Assembly: GCF_026627255.1 (NCBI RefSeq) | Contig: NZ_JAPNLM010000012.1 | Location: forward strand, 124,001-188,000 | Origin: Streptomyces antarcticus | Lineage (GTDB): Bacteria > Actinomycetota > Actinomycetes > Streptomycetales > Streptomycetaceae | Reading direction: 5' to 3' | Length of the DNA stretch: 64,000 bases | Shown here: positions 18,701 through 25,365 of the stretch, in pieces | Layout: the number at the start of each line of letters is the position of its first letter | Position numbering within the stretch: position 1 is the first letter of the stretch | Notes under the pieces: generated by a model | Database searches by the model: none | Seen by the model: only the letters and a program-made list of their open reading frames with translations | Told to the model about the DNA's origin: nothing | Translations under genes and position numbers: made by a program

Positions 18701-19114
18701 GGTGTCCACGGTTTGAGAGAGGTCCCGTACGACGAGCATCAGCAGTTCGTCGCCGGTGTAGGCGGGTTGCGGCTCGCGGTAGGCGTCCCGGCCGTCCAGG
18801 TGGGCGCTGGTGACCTCGACGGGGAACTCGCTGCCGTCGGTGCGGCGTGCGGTCATCCGGGTGGGCTTGGTGCGCCCGCCCTCGTCCTCGCCGGGCCGGC
18901 GCATCGAGCCGGGGATCAGCTTGGAGTCGAAATCGGGCAGGAGGTCGAGCAGACCGCGTCCGACGAGCCCGGTTCCCGGGCTCTCCATCACCTCAAGGGC
19001 GATCGAATTGGCGTTGACGACCGTGCCGTTGGCGTTGACGAGCAACAGCGCGTCCGGAAGAGCGTCGAGTATTGCTGCGAGGCGAGCAGCGCCTCGGGAT
19101 GGCCTGCTGCTCAC
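15779..19114 (-). CDS. Large PAS - pseudo-histidine kinase - double receiver-like protein
   Basis: 1111 aa. GTG 19114 is preferred over TTG 19138 because GGAGG lies nine bases upstream of it. Two PAS domains (about 10-135 and 150-265), a HisKA/HATPase-like region (about 270-490), a ~330-aa Pro/Ala/Gly linker, and two receiver-like domains (about 870-985 and 995-1105). The H-box reads LGDSLRGPL where kinases have SHELRTPL, so the phospho-acceptor His is absent, and canonical N and G boxes are not visible. The last receiver keeps VVMDLM but lacks the usual acidic pair and lysine. Probably a sensor/scaffold rather than a working hybrid kinase. Confidence 0.8.
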   Translation of the reverse strand: MSSRPSRGAARLAAILDALPDALLLVNANGTVVNANSIALEVMESPGTGLVGRGLLDLLPDFDSKLIPGSMRRPGEDEGGRTKPTRMTARRTDGSEFPVEVTSAHLDGRDAYREPQPAYTGDELLMLVVRDLSQTVDTEAELARSQRQTEMILRAAAEGVVGTDTDGRVVLVNPAAAQILGYRATDLGNRELHGLVQHSRADGSPFPFEESPLADTLRSGRKHRVRGQVLWNKAGQPVAVDLTTSPVRDGEQLVGAVMTFTDRRPYDALAARHAQLLAVLGDSLRGPLDELRGELATLAADDAGQLWPEANQLLHHLAAGYSRMTTLVDNVLGFQRLDSGGDRLQKKKVLINGVVAAGVDGAVELIGPGRAQFAVHAPTIEAEVDAERIATALAHLVADVAGVDATGKTAQGSGYGDSTIVVAAAQRGDVVRIEVRGPYEGGSPVHEPIVRGIVAAHGGVLQTVEVPGAPGGAYVLELPLGSGAGTVTLPEPEEEAPAEKSAPAATASGPGGRRARRGVDAFLDDSAEPSGAPKPTGGGAALALPSGRRRAGETDGGSGPELAQSPVNPAGLGTGRRRGRDGDGSGGEGGPGRPVPPRGNAMPALPPVPAMAPVPVLPAAPQVPPVPVTEHPAGRRRALGAAGPAQPGGPVPATGLRPAPGPGQAPVRPIAPEGGFALPAGPTPAPTAPQTPAAVGSAPSSPSAEADSDGPGGRRGRRVLGAPVPESQAPDPQPAEGAEEPVQPTGRRRALQTAPAWPVPAARTAPEDRGASGPAAVPGARQSQEAPAEGQAAQPISVRALGTLGQGISVDPTGTGSGRRRRLAEPAPQGRAFAIGAPEAGSDEGPEPLDGPGGAVEVVNRPVPRPVDDELPPEPLDNPRRLLVWPAPDVQTQQALSDRGYRPVVVHSREEVDAQIAAFPAALFVDPLTGPITRTALQSLRQAAVAAEVPVLVTAGLGHATREAAYGADPAVLLKALAPRDSEQHPSRVLLIEEHDEIATALTTALERRGLQVARAGADTDAVELATRMRPNLVVMDLMQVRRRRAGIVDWLRANGQLNRTPLVVYTATGINPSELPRLASGESVLFLAERATTGDVQGRIVDLLAKIGTN

Positions 19115-19233
19115 GACGAGCTTCCTCCCTGACCACAACTACCGGCAAGTCACGGGAGGAGTCTAAGGCCACAGCCCCGCGGCGGGGTGGCCGAAGTGCG
19201 GTGTATAGCGCCCATTCCGCGCATCCTCCCAGG

Positions 19234-19665
19234 TCAGGAACGCCCACTCGGAAGCAGAGGTTCCAACTCGTCCCACCGGCTGATTTCACATCCGTCGGTC
19301 CGCCGGAAGGTCGCGTCGACCTTGTGCCCCCGCCAGGTACCGGTGATGCGGGCGGTGGCCGGGCCCCCGTGCTGCATGGTGCAGAGCTGCCGCTTGGAGA
19401 CGGGCGCGAAGGGGTCCCTGCCCTCCGAAGCGAGCTGGTCCAGCCGCGCGCAGGCCTGCTCCCTCTGGGGGTGGTCGCCGCCGACGGGATCGCATTCGAG
19501 CCGGTACTCGCGGTCCAACTGGCGGTTCCCGGTGTCGGCCATGGTGATGGCGAGCCGGTCGGGGGCGGCCTTCGTCAGCAGCCCGCCCAGGGGCAGCGGG
19601 GGCAGCGGCCCGGCCACCGCGGTGGCCAGGGCGGAAGTGACGGCGAAAGCGGCGAGACGCAGCAT
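19234..19665 (-). CDS. Secreted subtilisin-inhibitor-like (SSI) protease inhibitor
   Basis: 143 aa. A Sec signal peptide is followed by the SSI signature: four cysteines (LECDPVGGDHP, ACARL, CTMQ, GCEISRW), GDPFAP-like RDPFAP, and GTWRGHKVDATF. The reactive-site region CTMQHGGPATA suggests Met near P1, pointing to subtilisin/chymotrypsin-type targets. Monocistronic. SSI proteins in Streptomyces restrain secreted proteases; the HtrA and trypsin-like genes of this window are candidates only by proximity. Confidence 0.93.
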   Translation of the reverse strand: MLRLAAFAVTSALATAVAGPLPPLPLGGLLTKAAPDRLAITMADTGNRQLDREYRLECDPVGGDHPQREQACARLDQLASEGRDPFAPVSKRQLCTMQHGGPATARITGTWRGHKVDATFRRTDGCEISRWDELEPLLPSGRS

Positions 19666-19852
19666 GGGGGCACTCCAGGTCGTCCGTACCTCGTACGCCT
19701 GACCAACGACAGGGCCGCGCGGACGTTGCGCGCGGCGGGGCCACTAAGGCTTTGCCCTCCGGCCGTGCGTCCTAGTACCGTGGGAGCGGATTGGTGACCG
19801 GCCCCGCGCCTGTGTCATCATCTGCACGCACCTTCGTACGCGAGGGTGTGCT

Positions 19853-19943
19853 GGAGGCGTCGCCTAGTCCGGTCTATGGCGCCGCACTGCTAATGCGGTT
19901 TGGGGCTTACCCCCCATCGAGGGTTCAAATCCCTCCGCCTCCG
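19853..19943 (+). tRNA. tRNA-Ser(GCU)
   Basis: Acceptor GGAGGCG/CGCCTCC, anticodon loop CTGCTAA, long variable arm, T-loop GTTCAAATC. CCA is not encoded. Confidence 0.95.
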
Positions 19944-19950
19944 CACCTGA

Positions 19951-19982
19951 CGAAGCCCCGGTCCTGATGGACCGGGGCTTCG
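19951..19982 (+). terminator. Terminator after tRNA-Ser(GCU)
   Basis: Perfect 13-bp arms CGAAGCCCCGGTC/GACCGGGGCTTCG with a 6-nt loop. Confidence 0.85.
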
Positions 19983-20169
19983 GTGTTTCCCGGCGAGGCT
20001 GGCCGCCGATCCGGCCTGTGTGCGAACCGCCCGCGCCGAGCCGGATGATCTTCATTCAAGGCGTTTTCGCAGCTCAAGCATGGTGTGGCTAATGGATTTC
20101 GCGTCCCGGCGAGGTCCATGTATTGTTGTTCTCGCAAGGCCAACGGGGCGCAAAACCCCAGCAAGCCAA

Positions 20170-20242
20170 GCACTCGTAGCTTAACGGATAGAGCATCTGA
20201 CTACGGATCAGAAGGTTGCAGGTTCGAATCCTGCCGAGTGCA
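20170..20242 (+). tRNA. tRNA-Arg(ACG), attachment site of an integrative element
   Basis: Acceptor GCACTCG/CGAGTGC, anticodon loop CTACGGA (A34 is a TadA substrate; tadA is at 41095-41631). Bases from the anticodon loop onward are duplicated at 23260-23305, marking an integration. Confidence 0.96.
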
Positions 20243-20246
20243 CAGC
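20201..20246 (+). repeat. attL: 46-bp direct repeat in tRNA-Arg
   Basis: Identical over 46 bp to 23260-23305. It begins at the first base of the anticodon loop and runs four bases past the tRNA 3' end, the normal core for tyrosine integrases using tRNA genes. Confidence 0.93.
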
Positions 20247-20250
20247 AGGC

Positions 20251-20282
20251 CAGAGGCCCCGGACGAAAGTCCGGGGCCTCTG
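20251..20282 (+). terminator. Element-borne terminator next to attL
   Basis: Perfect 14-bp arms CAGAGGCCCCGGAC/GTCCGGGGCCTCTG with a GAAA tetraloop. It supplies termination for tRNA-Arg after the native terminator (now at 23311) was displaced. Confidence 0.85.
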
Positions 20283-20293
20283 CCGTTTCTGCC

Positions 20294-20322
20294 GTACAGC
20301 AGCGAAGTACAGCAACCGTCTC
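20294..20322 (+). promoter_or_regulatory. Putative integrase arm-type site, left
   Basis: GTACAGCA-N-CGAAGTAC ... GCAACCGTCTC matches 23154-23191 at the other end in the same orientation. Two near-terminal copies of one motif are typical of arm-binding sites; inference. Confidence 0.5.
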
Positions 20323-21577
20323 AGCCGCCGCTGCCCCCCATCGCTTCGGACAGCTTGACGATCGCGTCCCGCACCTCTTCCTCGCTCGCTTCGGCGTAGA
20401 CCTCCATCGTCATGGCGATCTGTGAGTGCCGCAGGATGCGCTGGGCCACCTTCGGGTGGACCTTGAGTGCGACGAGGAGCGAACTGCACGTGTGCCGGGT
20501 GTTCCGGAGCGGGATCGCCCGGAGGCCGGCGCGGCGAGCCCGCAGCGCGAACATCCGGGTCAGGTTCCCCGGCTCGATCGGAGTCCCGTACTTCGTCGTG
20601 AAGACCAGGCCGTGGCTGTCCTGCCACAGCTCCCCGGCGGCCTTCCGGTCCCCGGTCTGCTGGGCCTGCCGCATCCGCAGCGCCTTGAGGCACAGGGAGG
20701 GCACCGGCAGGAAGTCGTCCGAGTCCTCGGTCTTGGTCTCCCGGTGCAGGATCTGCCGGCCTGCCCGCTGGATCTGGTGATCCACGTACAGCTCCCCGGC
20801 GTCGAAGTCGATCGACTTCCAGGTCAGCCCCAGCACCTCACCCCGCCGGAGCCCGAGGCAGAGGACGAGCATCCACGCGGCGAAGAGGTGATCTTCCCGG
20901 ACGACCCCGTCCGCCAGGAACCGGCCCGCCTCGACCACGGACCAGGGCTTGATCCGCTTGCGGCGGGGCTTGGGCACCTTCACGAGGGAGGCGACGTTCT
21001 TGCCGATCTCCTCCTCGGTGACGGCGTGAGTGAGGGCGGCCCGCAGTGCGTCACGCGAGCCCTGGATCACGCGGCGGGACGGGTACGACTCGCAGCAGTC
21101 ACCCACGGCGCAGCACCGGCGGCTTTCGGGGGCGCGCTTCGCATCCTTGCCCTGGGCGCAGCACTGGCAGATGGTCGCCAGCTTGGTCAGCCACTCGCGG
21201 ACGTCGCGGACGTCGCGGACGTCGCGGACGTCGCGGACGGTCAGCTTGTCCAGGCGCGTCGTGCCGAGGTGCGGGGCGATGTAGAGCCGGACGTAGCCCT
21301 CGTACGAGACGTACGACAGCGGGGCCAGGTTGGGCTTGACGATCGAGTCCAGCCAGTAGGAGAGGAAGGCGGCAACCGTCCGGTGCCGAGTGGTGACGGG
21401 CCCCTTCTTCGCCTCCGCGTGCAGGTTGAGCCACTTCTCATGGACCTCTTCGCGAGTCTTGCCCTAGGCGTACTTGCGGGCGCGCTTGCCGTCGGGCTTC
21501 GTGACCCAGACGTAGGCGGCGTAGCCGTTCTTGTACGGGTAGATCGCACCTTCGCCGTTACCGCGCTTGCCTCTCAC
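20321..21577 (-). pseudogene. Tyrosine integrase of the tRNA-Arg element, interrupted by an amber codon
   Basis: The frame starts at GTG 21577 (overlapping the excisionase stop, GTGA) and would encode ~418 aa. A TAG at 21464-21466 breaks it after RKYA; the text continues GKTREEVHEKW in the same frame to 20321. The C-terminal catalytic half is present (LGLRRGEVLGLTW, MTMEVYAE with the Tyr). Where relatives have HDxRH, it reads RNTRHT, so one catalytic His is Arg. Five RDV repeats occupy the core-binding domain. Probably inactive unless the stop is suppressed. Confidence 0.88.
21195..21239 (-). repeat. 9-bp tandem repeat x5 inside the integrase
   Basis: Five copies of TCGCGGACG, read as repeated Arg-Asp-Val on the coding strand. 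Replication-slippage expansion is the simplest cause. Confidence 0.92.
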
Positions 21578-21780
21578 GCTGACCTCAATCCGGCGTCGGA
21601 GGTGACGCGCTGGATGTACTCGTCCACCCAGGACGGGAGGATGCGGCGGTTGCGGCCGACCTTCACCGAACGGATCTCCCCGGTGAGCACGAGCATCTTG
21701 GTCTTCGATAGGCCGAAGCCGAGCATTTCGGCAACCTGGGCGGTCGTGTGCCACTTGGGCTGAATTACGGTCGTGGTCAT
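21574..21780 (-). CDS. Excisionase-like helix-turn-helix protein
   Basis: 68 aa from ATG 21780. Winged-helix MerR/Xis-type sequence: WHTTAQVAEMLGFGLSKTK, then EIRSVKVGRNRRILPSWVDEY. Its stop overlaps the integrase GTG, and its ATG overlaps the stop of the rep remnant, giving the rep-xis-int order of actinomycete integrative elements. Appears intact while its integrase is broken. Confidence 0.85.
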   Translation of the reverse strand: MTTTVIQPKWHTTAQVAEMLGFGLSKTKMLVLTGEIRSVKVGRNRRILPSWVDEYIQRVTSDAGLRSA

Positions 21781-21995
21781 GCCGTTCCCTCCGAGGCGAG
21801 TTGGTCGTGCAGGGCTTCGCGGGCGGTCTGGCGGTTGAGCTGGATGTCTCGGGCGATGGTGGCGGCGAGGACGGATTCGCCGGGGGTGTGGCCGTGGCCG
21901 GCGTACTGCCAGGAGGCGAGGACGAGAACGGTGTCCGGCTCGGTGTCGGTGAGGCCGCGGGCTTCGCGTTCTTGGGCGGCGCGGTAAGAGTTTCC
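21777..21995 (-). pseudogene. C-terminal remnant of a replication-initiator-like gene
   Basis: A 72-codon open stretch without a start of its own, directly preceded by a TAG. It reads AAQEREARGLTDTEPDTVLV, then LASWQYAGHGHTPGESVLAA, then the tail REALHDQLASEGTA. The position immediately upstream of xis-int and the tail sequence resemble the Rep proteins of pSAM2-type elements. Everything N-terminal is gone. Assignment to Rep is by position. Confidence 0.5.
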
Positions 21996-22720
21996 CTACT
22001 TCATCAAGGGCGCTTCCGCCGCCAAGGCGGCGTCGCGCGCCCGTCGCCCCGGGCCTGCGCTCCTGTCTGCGCCCCGCTCCAGCCCGGGGCGCCGGCCGCG
22101 CGCCACTGGCTAAGGACTTGATGGGGATGGGCCTGGCCTGATCGGCAAGCCGAGCGTTAGGACAGATGCCTCCGGCGGGGGCGCTCTGACTCTGGGATGC
22201 GGGGGCCAGTCGTGCGCCTGCGGCTTCGTTGTGGTTCGGGGTGGGGGCTGTCATCCCGCCTGCCGTCGTCCCCGGGCAAGCCGTAGCAGACCAGTCGCCG
22301 GGGGCCCTGCTACCACTCCGTGTGGGACGACGGCAGACGGGATGACAGCAGGGCGCGCTGTGGCTTGCGCCAACTGGGGTCCGAGTGTCCAGAACTGTTC
22401 AGGAGTCCCGCACCACTTGACTCCTCCTCGGCCTGCTCGGCGACCTTCTCCGAGGACTGGCCAGCGCGGGCCATCGTGTCCTTGAGCGTGGCCCCTGATC
22501 ATGCACGACCCCAAACCGGGCAGGACACCGGCCAAAGCCGCGGAGCCGACCTAGGGGCGCCGCTCTGCACGTAGCCGGTCGGGCGGTTAGGACCTCGGGG
22601 GCTGGGGCGGTGGCTCCACGAATGGCCGATCCCGAAGTGCCCGACCGCCCTGACGCACCTAGCGTCGTCGTGCGGAGCTGCGCTGACTGCGCTACGCCAA
22701 GGCGATTGAGAGGAACCTCC
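21996..22720. other. Gene-free 725 bp of the tRNA-Arg element with a large inverted repeat
   Basis: No ORF with support. The main content is the inverted repeat at 22247-22349 (separate entry). Presumably the remains of the replication and transfer region. Confidence 0.5.
22247..22349. repeat. 26-bp-arm inverted repeat with nested hairpin
   Basis: Arms 22247-22272 and 22324-22349 pair over 26 positions with a single C/A-type mismatch. The 51-bp spacer holds a second dyad GTAGCAG/CTGCTAC (22283-22289, 22307-22313). Size and position are compatible with a replication origin structure or a regulatory RNA; inference. Confidence 0.9.
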
Positions 22721-23023
22721 ATGGCCGTCGCGATGACACTCGTTTGGCCCGAGCTCACACCCGAGTTGTACGACGCGGTACGCAACAAGGTGCGTTGGGA
22801 AGAGGATGCTCCAGACGGGTTGGTGCTGCACGCCGCATGGTTCGCCGACGACGGCTTCCACGCGTTCGACATCTGGGAGTCGGAGGACCACTTCACCCGA
22901 TTCATCGCCGACAGGATCGCACCCGTACTCAAGGGCGAAATGGGTGTGAAAAGCGACCCCCAGACGAAGATCTCCCCTCTGTACAGGCGCTACGTTGTCC
23001 CAGGCGTCAGTGGCGCCGCCTGA
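22721..23023 (+). CDS. Conserved hypothetical protein, dimeric alpha/beta-barrel (ABM-like), cargo gene
   Basis: 100 aa. ATG with GAGAGGA six bases upstream. The sequence (LTPELYDAVRNKVRWEEDAP, GLVLHAAWFADDGFHAFDIW, HFTRFIADRIAPVL) looks like a single ferredoxin-like domain of the ABM/EthD type. It is the only intact non-mobility gene between the two att repeats, so it is cargo of the decayed element. Function unknown. Confidence 0.7.
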   Translation: MAVAMTLVWPELTPELYDAVRNKVRWEEDAPDGLVLHAAWFADDGFHAFDIWESEDHFTRFIADRIAPVLKGEMGVKSDPQTKISPLYRRYVVPGVSGAA

Positions 23024-23153
23024 CACTCCTGGGGGCCTCTGCCGCCAATCAGTTCGTAGGCTAGGCGCGACCTCGCCGCGTCATCGGCGGCCCTCCCTTG
23101 CTCCGTTGACCGCGTGGGCGTCAGGGTGACAAGAGCCCTTCGAAGCCGTTGCA

Positions 23154-23191
23154 GTACAGCATCGAAGTACCGCAACCGCAGCAACCGTCTC
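23154..23191 (+). promoter_or_regulatory. Putative integrase arm-type site, right
   Basis: Same motif as 20294-20322 (GTACAGCATCGAAGTAC then GCAACC twice, GTCTC), with one extra GCAACC unit. Confidence 0.5.
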
Positions 23192-23259
23192 CGTCGCATA
23201 GCAATCCTCCAGGGCCGTGCAGCGACCGGAATGACCGTCACTGACCGATCCGGCTAGAG

Positions 23260-23305
23260 CTACGGATCAGAAGGTTGCAGGTTCGAATCCTGCCGAGTGC
23301 ACAGC
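23260..23305 (+). repeat. attR: 46-bp copy of the tRNA-Arg 3' part
   Basis: Identical to 20201-20246. It lacks the 5' half of the tRNA, so it is an attachment remnant, not a gene. Defines an element of about 3.06 kb. Confidence 0.93.
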
Positions 23306-23310
23306 CTGAG

Positions 23311-23336
23311 AGGCCCCCCGGTTCGCCGGGGGGCCT
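23311..23336 (+). terminator. Original tRNA-Arg terminator, now beyond attR
   Basis: Perfect 11-bp arms AGGCCCCCCGG/CCGGGGGGCCT with a TTCG tetraloop. Confidence 0.85.
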
Positions 23337-23507
23337 TTGCGTTGCCCTGGCCGGGCCGGGTGTCCTGGCGGGACCGGTCTCCTCCTTGGTGGGGAGGGGT
23401 ACCCCGGAGGATGTGGGGGGCGGGATGGCTCTGGCGGGGGATGCCGGTTACCCCGCGGCCTCGGTACGGTTTTGAAGATCGTTCGAAATCGGAACAAGGG
23501 GGCTCCC

Positions 23508-23873
23508 ATGGGACTGTTCGGGAATGCGCACACCGTCGACCCCGTCTCCGCGCAGCGGGACTACGCGCGGCTGCTGGGGCAGGGGGAGCAGGTGCACGCC
23601 GCCTACCTGCTGATCCGGGACACGATCCTGTTCACGGACCGGCGGCTGGTGCTCATCGACAAGCAGGGGCTCACCGGGAAGAAGGTGGAGTACCACTCCG
23701 TCCCCTACCGGAGCATCACCCACTTCTCGGTGGAGACCGCGGGGCACTTCGATCTCGACGCCGAGCTCAAGATCTGGATATCCGGGACCCCGGCGCCGAT
23801 CGAGAAGACCTTCACCAAGGGTGTCGACATCTACGAGGTGCAGGCGATCCTGACGCAGTTCGTCGCCAGGTAG
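23508..23873 (+). CDS. PH-domain (bacterial pleckstrin-homology) protein
   Basis: 121 aa, MGLFGNAHTVDP start with AAGGGGG upstream. Single domain with the bPH pattern: LIRDTILFTDRRLVLIDKQG, then YHSVPYRSITHFSVET and the C-terminal helix VDIYEVQAILTQF. Monocistronic. Cytoplasmic; role unknown, though such proteins are often linked to envelope stress. Confidence 0.85.
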   Translation: MGLFGNAHTVDPVSAQRDYARLLGQGEQVHAAYLLIRDTILFTDRRLVLIDKQGLTGKKVEYHSVPYRSITHFSVETAGHFDLDAELKIWISGTPAPIEKTFTKGVDIYEVQAILTQFVAR

Positions 23874-23911
23874 CCGCATCCGCCTGTGGGGGCGGTCTGG
23901 CGGCCTGGCGG

Positions 23912-24823
23912 TCACGGGACGCGGGGGAGGCCCGTCACCGACATCACCAGGGAGTAGAGGGAGGTGGTCGCGGTGATGAAGAGGCGATTGTTCCGAGGGC
24001 CGCCGAAGGTGATGTTCGAGACCGGCTCGGGGACGCGGACGCGGCCGATCAGGGTGCCGTCCGGGGCGTAGCAGTGGACTCCGGACGCCATCACGGCCGC
24101 CCACAGCCTGCCTTCGTCGTCGAAGCGGATGTTGTCGACCGAGGGGCAGTCGGTGAACACGCGGTCGTCGGTGAGGGTGCCGTCGTCGGTGACCTTGAAG
24201 GCGCGGATGTGGCCGGCGCGGGTGTCCGCGGCGTACAGCTCGCCCTGGTCGGGGGAGAAGGCCAGTCCGTTCGGGCCCAGGAAGCCGTCCGCGACCATCC
24301 GGACGGTGCCGGTCGCCGGATCGGCGCGGTAGAGGTTGCAGGCGCCGATCTCGCCGGGGGCGCGCCGGCCCTCGTAGTCGCTGGTGATGCCGAAGTCCGG
24401 GTCGGAGAACCAGACCGAGCCGTCCGAGCGGACCACCGCGTCGTTCGGACTGTTGAGCCGCTTGCCGTCGAAGCGGTCGGCGATGACGGTGAGGCTGCCG
24501 TCCGGTTCGGTGCGGGTGACGCGGCGGTTGCCCTGCTCGCAGGTGATCAGGCGGCCTTCGCGGTCCAGGGTGTTGCCGTTGGGGTGGCCGGCCGGGGAGC
24601 GGAAGACGGAGACCGCGCCGGTCGACTCGTCCCAGCGCAGCATCCGGTCGTTGGGGATGTCGCTCCACACCAGTTGGCGCCAGGCGGGCAGGTAGAGCGG
24701 CCCTTCCGCCCAGCGGCAGTCGTCGTAGAGCCGCTCCAGTCGCAGGTCGCCGCCGGCGCAGCGGCCGGTCCGGAAGCGCTCATCCAGAATCTCGTACAAG
24801 GTGAGGTCGGCTATGGCAGACAC
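23912..24823 (-). CDS. SMP-30/gluconolactonase-family protein
   Basis: 303 aa from GTG 24823, preceded by AGGGGGA; the longer frame upstream runs through the divergent promoter. Six-bladed propeller signatures: EGPLYLPAWRQLVWSDIPND, GHPNGNTLD, NSPNDAVVRSDGSVWFSDPD, GPNGLAFSPDQGELYAADT. Metal-dependent lactonase of sugar catabolism is the usual role. Divergent from an Lrp-family gene 107 bp away, its probable regulator. Confidence 0.88.
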   Translation of the reverse strand: MSAIADLTLYEILDERFRTGRCAGGDLRLERLYDDCRWAEGPLYLPAWRQLVWSDIPNDRMLRWDESTGAVSVFRSPAGHPNGNTLDREGRLITCEQGNRRVTRTEPDGSLTVIADRFDGKRLNSPNDAVVRSDGSVWFSDPDFGITSDYEGRRAPGEIGACNLYRADPATGTVRMVADGFLGPNGLAFSPDQGELYAADTRAGHIRAFKVTDDGTLTDDRVFTDCPSVDNIRFDDEGRLWAAVMASGVHCYAPDGTLIGRVRVPEPVSNITFGGPRNNRLFITATTSLYSLVMSVTGLPRVP

Positions 24824-24845
24824 AATTCCCCCTGAGGTCAGAATG

Positions 24846-24886
24846 CCGAATGAAATTCGGCCTGATAGTGAGATTGCAGGATCAGG
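24846..24886. promoter_or_regulatory. Two adjacent palindromes in the SMP-30/Lrp intergenic region
   Basis: CCGAAT-GAA-ATTCGG (24846-24860) and CCTGAT-N14-ATCAGG (24861-24886) abut each other between divergent starts. The first is a 15-bp dyad of the size bound by Lrp/AsnC proteins. Candidate operator. Confidence 0.5.
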
Positions 24887-24930
24887 TACTGTCTTCGCAA
24901 GGGTCGACGGGCCCATGGGAGGAAGATCGC

Positions 24931-25365
24931 GTGGACGACATCGACCGGGCGCTCGTCCTGCGCCTCCAGCAGGACGCGGGCCAGTCGTACGCGGCTCTCG
25001 GCGCGGCCGTCGGACTGTCGGCCGGAGCCACCCACGAGCGCGTACGGAAACTGCGCGAGCGCGGGGTGATCCGGCGTACCACCGTCGACGTCGACCCGGC
25101 CGCCGTCGGCAGCGGGGTGCTGGCCTACGTGATGGTCGACTCCAACGCCTGGATGGGGGAGTCCGGTGAAGCCTTCGCCGCGATCCCCGAGATCCAGGAG
25201 GCGCACATCATCGCGGGCAGCGCCTCGGTCATGGTCAAGGTGCGCACCGCCACGACCGGGCAGTTGCAGGACGTGCTGCGCCGCCTGTACGCCATCGACG
25301 GTGTCATCGGAACACACGCCACCGTCGTCCTCGACACCTTCTTCGAGCGGCCCCTGCCGCTGTGA
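24931..25365 (+). CDS. Lrp/AsnC-family regulator
   Basis: 144 aa. GTG 24931 chosen for GGGAGGA seven bases upstream. N-terminal HTH (DDIDRALVLRLQQDAGQSYA ... AATHERVRKLRERGVI) and C-terminal RAM/ligand domain (HIIAGSASVMVKVRT). Divergent from the SMP-30 gene, coupled downstream to a DUF2797 gene (GTGA overlap). Confidence 0.9.
   Translation: MDDIDRALVLRLQQDAGQSYAALGAAVGLSAGATHERVRKLRERGVIRRTTVDVDPAAVGSGVLAYVMVDSNAWMGESGEAFAAIPEIQEAHIIAGSASVMVKVRTATTGQLQDVLRRLYAIDGVIGTHATVVLDTFFERPLPL

Noticed and set aside
16160..19132. 990-aa plus-strand open frame opposite the PAS protein
   Set aside because: Shadow of high-GC codon bias: Arg/Gly/Pro-rich, no recognisable domain, while the minus strand has clear PAS and receiver motifs.
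23260..23305. A second tRNA-Arg gene
   Set aside because: Starts at the anticodon loop; no 5' half, so it is an attachment remnant.
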